Assembly (NCBI RefSeq): GCF_018691265.1
Contig: NW_024881313.1
Location: forward strand, 37,379,518 to 37,443,517
Direction: 5' to 3'
Length of the DNA stretch: 64,000 nucleotides
Source: Tyto alba
Taxonomy: Eukaryota; Chordata; Aves; Strigiformes; Tytonidae
Shown here one piece after another: positions 1 through 9,422 of the stretch (its first letter is position 1; each line of letters opens with the position of its first letter). The position numbers and the translations under genes were made by a program. The notes beneath the pieces were generated by a model. It ran no database searches. It was not told the DNA's origin and saw nothing but the letters and a program-made list of their open reading frames with translations.

Positions 1-1640
1 TAAAGTAGAAGGTATAGGAGAAAATATCTCTTATTGAACGAACCTTCAACAAGGTATAAGACATGAAAACAAAGCTGGATGTAGATGGATAAACAGATAG
101 TAGAAGGAAGCAATCATGTAACATTGGTCACCACAATGGGCAATGTTATGAGCACAGAACCCACTGACTTGTTGAAGTGTGTGGTAAAGAAAAGATGTAA
201 AAATAAATGTAAAAGTGACAAGCAAAATAGCTTTGCTATTACTAACGGGAAATCCATCTCAGCCGAGATAGGCAGAAAAGGCAAAGTAAATAAGCCTTTG
301 GCAATTAAATAATAGGGTCATTGAGGGTGACCTATCTAATTTAGGTTAGAGTTAAAAGCTTGTTAGTAAATGGAAGAGGATGGGTGAGTTTGATAAAAAA
401 CATTAGAAACAAACCTCAAGTGAGAGGAAATAAGAGGCTGTGGAATGTAGCCAAGTGAGAGAGAAAGCAGCCTCCGCTGGGGTTTAAAACGATATCAACA
501 AAGAAGAAGATACTGTGGAAACCAGGGTGTGAGAGGTTGAGAATTTGAGTAGGAATTTCTTGTATACATAGAAGATAACACCTTCAAAGATCATGAGAAA
601 GATTTAGATATGAAGTATGCCTATGTTGATGGAGACTCCTAATTCAGTGGATTGATGGATCAGTGTGATAGTTATATTTATGCAGTGTTTGACAAAGAAA
701 ATAGTGTGATGAATTAGTGAAGAGACTAAGAACTCTGGTATAGGCCTTTTGGGTTTGAAGTATCAGGAAAGGTTTCCTTGGAAAACAGAGAATGTATAAA
801 GGACTGATTAATCTGACTGCACTGACATCTAGAACACAGGCATCCAGGCTGTACAGTTCAGGAACCTACCTGATCACCCTGGGTGACCTGGTAAAATGAG
901 GGTATAACTATCATAAAATGATAGAGAAAGAGTGAAGATTCTCTGAAAGATATGAGAAGTACCTAGAGAAATTGGGGGAGGATGGGAAAAGAAAAAGTCA
1001 TGGACTGTAGGGAAGGAATAATTGAAGAAAATGTGCCTGAGCAACTCTGGAGTAGATAGGTCAAGAGAGAGTGGAGAATACGCATATTCTGATTTTTGGT
1101 CAGGGAGACATGAGATGGTGGAGAGAGTGGTGTAAAAAGTGAGCATAGAATATAAATCAGAGGTGAGAGGCTAAAACGGGATTACGGGAGAGAAAGTCCA
1201 GGGTCCAGCTGCAGACAATGAAAGGGGGACACCATAGTAGCTGGAAATGAAATTGAATGCTATGGGTTGTTTTCTTAATTACTTTTTTTATTAAAAAATA
1301 ATTTAATAAAAGAGAAAATTCTTGGACTGTTGAGGAGAAAACAAGAGCACAGCTGCAGCTTAAAGTCAAAGCTGAAATCATAGAATATATAGAGAAAAAG
1401 ACTAATAGGAAGAGCGTGAATGACCAATTTATTTTTTTGTATGAGTAAAGGAAGGAAAAGTTTCCATTGGAAGGAGTTTAAAAAGTATGAGGTGAAAAAC
1501 TGAAGATTTGTTTTGTAGTAAAATATGAAAGTAGGGAAAAGAAGGGGTTGAGGCACACAGGTAAAAGCTATGTGAAATCTATTAAACATGAAAAGAAAAA
1601 AAATTTTTTCTACATTTTCTCTCTCTTTAGAGTTTTTTTA
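1..1640. other. Non-coding stretch, strongly purine-rich on the plus strand
   Basis: No gene is recognised. From roughly 300 to 1600 the plus strand is unusually rich in A and G; for example 961-1020 contains 47 purines in 60 bases. Short frames on both strands (85-312 plus; 874-1146, 1157-1381 and 1275-1589 minus) have no family resemblance and no splice-signal context, so I treat them as chance frames. A pyrimidine-rich patch at about 1600-1640 closes the region. Confidence 0.6.
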
Positions 1641-3298
1641 CTTGGAATAAGTTCATCATTTCTGTAATGATCCTGGTCATACCAAATGAAATTTTCTAAA
1701 TCTTAAGTGACAAACTCACTGACATCAAGGAGAATTTATATTAAGCAATTGACAGCTACTGAAGACTTCGTTACCTATAAAAACACCCAACCTCCCATTG
1801 TGTGTGGTGCTGGAAATACATTGAGCACTGAGCAGGACATTATCTTGAAGATTTCAGGTCAGAAATAATATGTATGCATCTTACATGACAGTCACATAAT
1901 ACATGCTCTGCAGGGAATAAGGGAATTCTTCTGCAACACCTACCATTTAATATCCTTTGCAGATATTAAACCATAAGATGTAACAGTGTTTCTCCAAAAC
2001 AGACAAATGCAGTGTTCCAGCTGTCAGTATACAGTCACTTCCATCCAGCACAAGATGGTGCTCTGCATAGAGCTTTTGTGCTATAGTAGCATTCACATGG
2101 TTGCACAAAGAAACAGATCAGAGATTTGATCAGCTGGAAACTGATTTTGTGTGTGTCTTTCAGCTGAACCAACTCCTCTGTCTATCTGCAGAAACACAAG
2201 TGTTAATCTAAGGGAAGTGAGGAAGTGGTCATGGATAGCTTTCTCCTATCAAGCCACTAACATATGCTAAAATGATGTCTAAATTTGAGGCAAACATGTG
2301 ATCTGAGATTATAATTCTTTAATTTATGTAGTTGCAAGGGAGCTGTAATATGTGCGGGGATGGAAGATGGTTGAAGGTTTGGGAGTCAGTTTTCTCTCGA
2401 GTACTGCAAGAGCCCTCAAGTGCTCATCTGCTTTTTCCTTGGCTGATGAGAAAAACTTCACTTTATTTTTGTTTGGTATCAAGTTCTTATTAAAATGATT
2501 TTGGTTTTGTTTTGTTTTACTATCCTCATTAATGTTTGTTCTTGTCTTCAGAATTTCCCTCCCCCTTTCTGTTTTAAAGTGAAATGAGTTGAAAACAACC
2601 AAATTAACAAAAAGGTATAAAGTAAGAATAGATAGGTCTATTTGTTTTGTTTTCAGTCCTTGAATAAAGAGACAATGTAAATAAAGAATGAAGGAATCAA
2701 TATGTCCAGGCTGTGAAAAAAAAAAAAAAAAAGTCTTTACTGAAATTAAACTAATAGGGTCAAATACTGGTGGAAAGAGTAATTCTGGAAATTGGAATGC
2801 GTTTGATTTTTTTTTTTTTTCCTTTATTTCACTCTGAATAACTGTTATTCTACATCTTTTTGCATTCATCACTATTATATCCCAAGTAAACTGGAGCAAA
2901 GAAGAGAAGCACTGAACTAGTATGGGTTATTTAGGTCTTTTTATTCTAATTTCTCCAACAAGGAGCACATAATAGTTATTCTGTGGGTGTGGGGGACATG
3001 AGCGATAGTGAAACAAGATATGCTGAATTTCAAAATTACTGAATAAGGGGCTTCACTTTTGAGTAAGTTAACAGGGGGGATTTTTTACTTAAAGGTGATT
3101 TCAAATGGAGTAGGTGTATGAAGAAGATTTTGCGTGGTTTTCATGTTCTTTTTTAATGCATTCAGATGTGAAGAAACCCCAACTTTACTGGTGATAAAAC
3201 TATTTTAAAATAAGACTGAGGAAAACACCTCTCTCCACCAAACCAAAATTGTCATTATTTTTCCTTCCACATACTAAGTAAGGCTAGGAGTATCACAA
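1641..3298. other. Non-coding AT-rich stretch
   Basis: Nothing gene-like is seen. It holds an A17 run at 2716-2732 and a T-rich run near 2808-2820. The minus-strand frame at 2324-2899 (191 codons) is the longest uninterrupted frame in the window. Its product is low-complexity (phenylalanine and lysine runs read from the homopolymers) and resembles no family I know, so it is taken as an artefact of AT-rich sequence. Confidence 0.6.
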
Positions 3299-3325
3299 GA
3301 ACTTCATGAGAACATCATGAAGTTC
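3299..3325. repeat. Perfect 11-bp inverted repeat at the CR1 5' junction
   Basis: GAACTTCATGA (3299-3309) and its exact complement TCATGAAGTTC (3315-3325) flank a 5-nt spacer. The right arm is ordinary CR1 sequence; the left arm is where CR1 similarity stops. It could be a tiny 5' inversion made at insertion, or coincidence. Confidence 0.85.
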
Positions 3326-4091
3326 AACAAGGCCAAGGGCAAGGTCCTGCACCTGCACTGAGGCAATCACAAACACAAATACAGGCTGGGCAATGAGTGA
3401 ATTGAGCACAGCCCTGTGAAGAAAGACTTTTTAGTCCCTAGAAAACAGACTGTGAGCCAGCAACGTGCACTCACAGCCCAGAAAGCCAACCAGGTCCTGG
3501 GCTGCATCAAGAGAAGTGTGGACAGCAGGTCAACGAAGGTGATTCTCCCCCTCTACTCTGCTCTCATGAGACCCACCTACAGTGTTGTGTCCAGCTCTGG
3601 GGCCCCCAAAACCAGAATAATACAGACCTGCTCAAGCAGGTCCAGAGGAGGCCAATAAAATGACCAGAGGGATGGAACACGTCCCCTATGAGGACAGGCT
3701 GAGAGAGTTGGGAATGTTCAGCCTGGAGAAGAGAAAGCTCCGGGGAGAAATTAGTGGCCTTCCAGTACTTAAATGGGGTACAGGAGAGGTGGGGAGGGAC
3801 TGTTTATCAGGGGGTGTAGGGATAGGACAAGAGATAATGGTTTTAAAAGGATAGAGGGTAGTTTTAAATAAGATAGAAAGTAGAAATTCTTCCCTGTGCG
3901 GGCAGTGAGGCACTGGTACAGGGTGCCCAGAGAAGCTGTGGCTGCCCCCTCCCTGGAAGGGTTCAAGGCCAGGTTGGACGGGGATTTGAGCAACCTGGTC
4001 TGGTGGAAGGTGTCCCTGCCCATGGCAGGGGGCTTGGAACTAGGCAACATTTAAGGTGCCTTCCAACTCAAACCATTCTGTGATTTTATGA
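3299..4091 (+). mobile_element. CR1 LINE, 5'-truncated copy
   Basis: The sequence matches the 3' part of a CR1 non-LTR retrotransposon as I know it from birds: the region after the reverse transcriptase core of ORF2 (frames 3416-3658 and 3660-3854 give the recognisable segments 'AQKANQVLGCIKRSV', 'ILPLYSALMRP' and 'YEDRLRELGMFSLEKRKL'), then the 3' untranslated region and the terminal 'ccattctgtgattttatgaa'. ORF2 is broken: a stop separates the two frames and an early stop is present near 3360. The element starts abruptly, as expected for 5' truncation in target-primed reverse transcription. The extreme 5' end carries a perfect short inverted repeat (see separate entry). It cannot move by itself. 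Confidence 0.93.
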
Positions 4092-4253
4092 AGCTGACTT
4101 CTTTGTCCTTTCCCATCAGGCAGGAACAGCTACTGAAACCATTCCTGGCAGATTTGCATAACCTGTTTTTATAATCCTAAAATCACTATCTGGATTAACT
4201 CACCGCGATGTTGCAAACTGTTGGATGACACAGGCTCTGAATCCCAAATCACG

Positions 4254-4289
4254 CTTTGTCAATAAACTACTGCAGCACTATTGACAAAG
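4254..4289. repeat. Hairpin, 11-bp stem with 14-nt loop
   Basis: CTTTGTCAATA (4254-4264) is exactly complementary to TATTGACAAAG (4279-4289); the loop is 4265-4278. There is no T-run after it, and eukaryotic context gives no reason to call it a terminator. Function unknown. Confidence 0.8.
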
Positions 4290-6788
4290 GCTTAAATGAA
4301 TGTCTGTATGAACCTGCTTCTAAAAGCTTGTAGAGTGAAAGCATTACATGCTGACAAGCTGGAAAGAGTTCACAGAAGGTCAACAGCTAAACAGAGCATT
4401 CAGAGGTGGAACGGTCTATTAGGATATATGTATCCACGTCCCTGACAATATGGTATTTTTTCCTTACTTAACCACAATTTGCTGTATAATTCTAAAATCT
4501 TCAAATATTAAACTGTTTCCTCACATTTTCTTGCATCTGTTGTTTAAATAAGCAGGATGTTTTGCCTTGTCAGTGACTCTTTTTTATACCTTATTTGTTT
4601 TTTTTTTTTTCCTTTCATCTATTCCTTCCTACATTTTCTACATTTTGTCAATATCTTTCAGTGAAACACTTCTGATGCTTCATGCATAATGATATATATA
4701 GTTATATCTTTTAATCTTGGCAATGTAGTAGGACCAAAAATATATATAATTCCTACTGCCTGTTCCAGAGAAAATTGTTTTGTCATTTCCATTTTTATAC
4801 TTAGGTGCTTCATTCATGCTGTCAGGCTTGGAGAACATTTAGATAGAGGTGTAGACACAGTAATAATCTGGGAGTGTTTTAAGGATGTTGGTGACAAGGA
4901 CATGAATGAATTATTGCTATCATTATCTCTGGGTTCTTTATAATCAGTTCTAAAAACCTGCTAAGAAAAAGATCTCAATACACTAGATCCCACAAATAAA
5001 AATATAAGAATCCATTCACGTCCTGAAGAGCTTTTGTGGTAGTCTCAATGGATTATTTACTGTATTCACTGTTGAATCTAATAATCTGCAGTCATGCTGT
5101 CTTTCCCAGGACCTCAAGAAACGTTCTGAATTCACAGGTTTGGGGCCTGGAAAGCTTATACTCTTTAGGCTCCACTTAGTTGAATTGATTAAATCTCCTT
5201 TTTTTACACATCTAATGCACAGAGAGGTAGCTACATTCAGGTTCATTAATCTACAGTCTTAAATTTAGGTATCTTGACCATCAAGGGGAATCCTACCCTG
5301 AATTACCAGTTGTTTCTCTACTTAAAAAAGTATCTTAATACTTTAAAGTAAATTACAGAGTCAGTTTCCTTCCTTTTTTGTTTTGTTTTGTTTTGTTTTT
5401 ACACATTGCTTTTAAGTTCCTAGCCATGAACAGAAGAAGTGTGCTGTTCTAAGAAAATATTCGAAATTTACAGCCAACCTTGAGGAACTAGAAATACATA
5501 CTAGAAATACTCCAATTATAAACGTTTCTTGAAAGACGGCAGCTGCTTACTGGAAGTTCATCTGTGCCTGAATACACTGACAAATTCACTTGCCCTTCTC
5601 TTTTCCAGGTGGGATCCTGGGCTGACCGACAGCTCTCAAGTGTTGATGCTGTCAACTATAAAGGTGGCTGTAGTTCATCAAGTGCAATCAAAAATTAGAA
5701 ACTCATGTTAATGTGAGTCCTTACTGGAACTGCAATCCCTTAGTTCAGTACTACTTTCTACCTTCAGGAATCATTTATACCTATGCCAATCAGTATTGGG
5801 GTATTTTGATCCCATCAATTATCACAGATTTCCATACGCCCAAAATGTTAAATTCACAGGTGAAACAGATTCAGACTGGTACTTAGAATTACCTAGAAAT
5901 CATTTGTCATTTAATATAAAGTTCATAGTGTTGTGAGATACATCAAGCTGGCAGGGTGTGGGGGACTTTTTGACCTAATATGTATTGCCTGAAAGTCTTA
6001 AGATTTTAACAGACATCTCATTCTTTATTCATTCAACTAGGAGGAGTTTGCTGAAAGTATAACCAGATAGATAATCTTATGTAGCTGTTTATTTCTAGAA
6101 TAGGAGATTAAAACAGACCCACAATTGTACAAACATTGATATCAATATGTTTCCTGTTTTGCAGGACACGTCTTACTCCACAGGAGGATTTTTACTGAAT
6201 AAGGTTAAGTTCCCTCCAAAAAAGATGTCTTACAGCTTACAGTGCATTTTACAGTTTCAAGAGTGTTCCTCTTCACTACAAATCTAAGGATCTATTTCTG
6301 AAATTATGTCAACTGATTAGAGTTATGTAATGACTTATAGCTTATGTCATATTACAAATTTCCTGAGGTCTTTAAGGTGCTTAAAGAGTGAGCAGGCAGT
6401 TTTCTGCAAGAATATTTTAAGTCCTGTATTACTCTATTCTGATCATGTTCCAAGCTGCTTCCATAGTAACACCTAAAAATATTATTCATTTCTAAAAATA
6501 AGGAAGTCCTTTAGTCTTTTAACACATGTAATTCTCCTTTTGTGAAAAACAATGTAGTCACCTCTGCAAAAAGAGCTAAACTTTGGATATGTCATCAGTT
6601 TTGAAGAGACTTAAATAACTTGCCAGATAGTTTTACCAACAAAACTGTCCTTGAGCAGTGACAAGATGATTTTAATTCTGGCAAAATATACCCCCTCTAG
6701 TAACATGAGAAACCCTGTAAGTAATTACAAAAATGAGTTAATTCAAATTAAGAGATGAATGCTCTTTCTATTGAAGTCAGTGATAGGT

Positions 6789-6814
6789 CTCCACACCCAA
6801 AAGTGGGTGTGGAG
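6789..6814. repeat. GC-rich perfect hairpin, 11-bp stem with AAAG loop
   Basis: CTCCACACCCA (6789-6799) pairs perfectly with TGGGTGTGGAG (6804-6814) around a four-base AAAG loop. It stands out in AT-rich surroundings. The CCACACCC / GGGTGTGG arms are CACCC-box-like, the sort of site bound by KLF/SP zinc-finger factors. That role is inference only. Confidence 0.85.
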
Positions 6815-7153
6815 TGGGAAGAGGAGGTGGGGTGGGAAATGCATGCAAATAACAGTCCTGTTATTGCAGAGAAAGGTAGTATGAACCAGACCAATTTGAT
6901 TAAAAGTTTTAACTGTACTACAAAAAACGCAGAGTACTGGAAGACCTGTGGATTGGAAACAGAGAGAAGCATAGTCCATGCAAGTATCAGTTATAGGATC
7001 TCAACTCAGGGATTTCTGTCAACACTCTCAACTCTATTTAACTACATTTTTCTCTCTTCAACATGTATATTTTGGAGTTGAGATGCAGTCCTACAACAGG
7101 TCACTGGGAAAAGACATTGTGCTTTAAATTTTGCTCTCACTTCAAAGTTTCAA

Positions 7154-7223
7154 CCCCCTTGGAGAGGGAGGTTGGACCAGGTGACCTCCAAAGGGCTCTT
7201 TCAACCTAAACTATTCCTTTATT
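7154..7223 (+). mobile_element. CR1 3'-end fragment
   Basis: About 70 bp match the last part of CR1: 'aggttggaccaggtgacc' then 'tccaaagggctctttcaacc' and a degenerate terminal 'ctattcctttattc'. It is a severely 5'-truncated or eroded copy with no coding capacity. Confidence 0.8.
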
Positions 7224-8440
7224 CTAACTTTATTACTTCTCCAAAGCCCAAGGGTGAATGGAATTGTTGTGGAAATAAGTTCACAGTTTGGAGGTTTTCA
7301 GGAAGGAGCTCCTGAAATGGAATCCAGTAGAGTCCTACATTGTTAAAGGCTGATGGATCCTCCCATCGTTTTAGAAGGGGAAAGAGTGTGGACATGCTCT
7401 GGGGAATAATATCATAGCTCAAAGGAACGAGTCTTCGAATACATGCAAATTAGATGAGAATAATCACGTGGTAAATGTTCTCCAGTTTTGCTATCATTTG
7501 TCCAGAGATATACAACTCACCATTTACTGAACAGATGCTACAGCTGGTCTTACACACCTCTGTGGAGTTATCTGCAGGCTTGTTCTTTTCTTCTCATAAA
7601 GGATTTTGGTTTAATGGTCTTGACTTGAGAGGGTGGTGGTAGATCAGGTGATCTCTTAAGTTTCCTAATTATCTTAATTAGATAATTTCTGAAAGGGAAC
7701 TAACCACATTAATGACAACCAAACATTTTACAGATGCCTCCTCTCATGATTGTTAAGATAATTCAGTCGTGTAAAAGGAAAAGCTGCTAGAGTGAATATA
7801 AAAATATAAGGTCAAGAAATGCTTCCTGAAAGTGTTATCTGTTACCCTACTGAACAGTCTTTAACAGGAAATCTATGAGTCTCAAGAATTTGAGAAGCTG
7901 AAGCCTGCTAACCTCAGAAAATTGTTCTTAAACTTGTGGTGTTAATGCAATAGCCTGGTAATATATTCTGTAGAGATATGTACTTTATGCTGTGGCAGAG
8001 TAATAGGAATGCTTGTTCTGAACATGAGATGCTGATGTATAGTAGCCCTTAGTGACCAGGATATGAGAGGACTCTGGAATAAAGTGGATTTAAGACAGGA
8101 ACAGTGTGTTTGATTACTCCTTCTATTCAAGAAAAAGAATGATGTTTTCAAGGCAACTCAGACTTGAAGAACAGACTGAGCCATTTTCTATTAGGATTTT
8201 TAAAAAGGTACTATATTTCAAGCTATCATCGAAACTGAGAAGCAGTGTGAGAAGTTTGGTCTCCCATAGCAGTGCATGTTGAAATGTAGCACCCTCAGAT
8301 TCCCTGAAATTCACTCCAAATTGATCACTGCAGTATTAATCAATTCCTCTTAAGAGTCCTCTCTACCTTTTCACACCTATTATAATACCCTATGTCTCAT
8401 GTCCCTCATCTCTAGAGCAATACCCTTCCATGTCTTGTGT
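7224..8440. other. Non-coding stretch
   Basis: No gene, repeat family or RNA structure is recognised here. Short frames on the minus strand (7219-7422, 7942-8151, 8123-8314) look random. Confidence 0.55.
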
Positions 8441-8606
8441 CTTCCTGTGTTGGGTTTGTGTGGGACGGGGTTTTGGTATTGGGGGATGGAGCTGCAAAGG
8501 TGGCTCCTTTGAGAAGCTTCTTGAAGCTCCCCCAGCTCCAAGTTGTACTCTCCACTGTACCAAGGCTGAGCCAATTAGCGACTGTGGCTGTGCCTCTGTG
8601 ATAACG

Positions 8607-8614
8607 TATTTAAG
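8607..8614 (+). promoter_or_regulatory. TATA-like box of the 8446-9417 element
   Basis: TATTTAAG sits about 160 bp into the element, in the position where related copies carry ATATTTAAG. If the LTR ever drove transcription it would be to the right. Activity today is unknown. Confidence 0.5.
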
Positions 8615-8730
8615 AAGGGGAACCTGAGAGGATGAGGGGTTGTAAAGGAAATACCTCTACAAACACAAAGGTCAGTTGAAGAAAGGAGGGGGAGGAAGGG
8701 GAGGTGCACCAGCAGGCTGTCCCCTTGAAC

Positions 8731-9008
8731 CCCATGGAGGTCACTGGTGGAGCAGATGTCCACCATGTAGCCCATGGAGGACCCCACAGTGAATCAGGTG
8801 TCTGTGCCTGAAGAACGCCGGGACTCGGTGGGAAGCCTGTGCTGGAGCAGCCTGTTGCTGGGAGGACTGCAGCCCATGGCAGGGACCCACGCTGGAGCAG
8901 TTTGTGAAGATCTGCAGCCTGTGGGAAGGATTCATGTCAGAGATATTCATGGAGGACTGTCTTTTCTGAAAGGGACCCCATGTTGGAACAAGGGAAGAGT
9001 GTGAGGAG
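8731..9008 (+). repeat. Degenerate minisatellite inside the LTR-like element
   Basis: About six diverged units of 40-55 bp repeat the pattern 'cccatgg(agg)', then 'acccacgctggagcag', then 'gactgcag'. The clearest units are 8826-8872 (gtgctggagcag ... gactgcag), 8873-8917 (cccacgctggagcag ... atctgcag) and 8918-8961. Unit boundaries are by eye. Confidence 0.7.
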
Positions 9009-9422
9009 TCCTCCCCTTGAGGAGGAAGGAGCAGCAGAAACATGTGAGGGACTGGGCACAATCCCTGTAGCCCCTGCCCTCTGTGCCACTGGTGGGGAGG
9101 AGGTAGAGAAATTGGCAGCAAAGCTGAGCCCTGGAATAAGGGAGGGGTGGAGGAGAAGGTGTTTTTAAAATGTATTTCTCACTGTCCTACTTTGATCTGT
9201 AAATTAAGTGGTGGTGGTCAAATTAAATTGATGTTCTTTTTCCTCCTCAATCCAGTCTGCTTTTTGCCTGAGACTATAATGGGTGAGTCATCCTTCCTTG
9301 CCCTTCTTTTGATCCCTGAGCCTTTTGTTTTGCTTTTCTCCTTCCCATTCCTGAGGGGGAAGGAAAGAGAGAGTGGCTGCCCAGTGCTCAGTTGCCATCT
9401 GAGCTAAAATCACAACACTTTC

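Larger units (their letters stand above)
4092..7153. other. Non-coding stretch between CR1 copies
   Basis: No gene is recognised. It holds two clear hairpins (4254-4289 and 6789-6814, listed separately), a (TTTTG)n-like patch at about 5376-5400, and a weak splice-acceptor-like site at 5589-5608 (discussed under rejected items). The remaining sequence is AT-rich and without obvious repeats. Confidence 0.55.
8446..9417 (+). mobile_element. Long LTR-like element of an avian endogenous retrovirus family
   Basis: The element begins TGTGTTGGGTTTGTGTGG and ends near 'gctaaaatcacaaca', so it has TG...CA ends. It resembles an interspersed repeat seen widely in neoavian genomes, whose copies run from 'TGTTGGGTTTGTG' to 'GTCAACCCACCACA'. 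Flanking bases 8441-8445 (CTTCC) and 9418-9422 (CTTTC) look like a 5-bp target duplication with one mismatch. A TATA-like box lies at 8607-8614. Internal degenerate tandem units occupy 8731-9008. No gag, pol or env coding sequence is attached, so it is a solo LTR or a non-autonomous derivative. Frames inside it (8430-9168 plus, 8380-9121 minus) are products of the repeat and not genes. Family name is not assigned. Confidence 0.8.

Noticed and set aside
2324..2899. Longest uninterrupted frame in the window (191 codons, minus strand)
   Set aside because: Rich in lysine and phenylalanine runs read from homopolymers; no domain, no conserved motif and no splice or promoter context. Expected occasionally in AT-rich DNA.
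3416..3854. Two plus-strand frames that look like genes
   Set aside because: They are fragments of CR1 ORF2 and are described under that element.
5609..5712. Acceptor-like 'gcccttctcttttccag' followed by 29 open codons
   Set aside because: The frame stops at 5696 with no usable donor before it; the later GTGAGT at 5713 lies after stops in all frames, and there is no polyadenylation signal close by.
8380..9168. Overlapping GC-rich frames on both strands
   Set aside because: They arise from the LTR-like element and its tandem units; composition and position follow the repeat.
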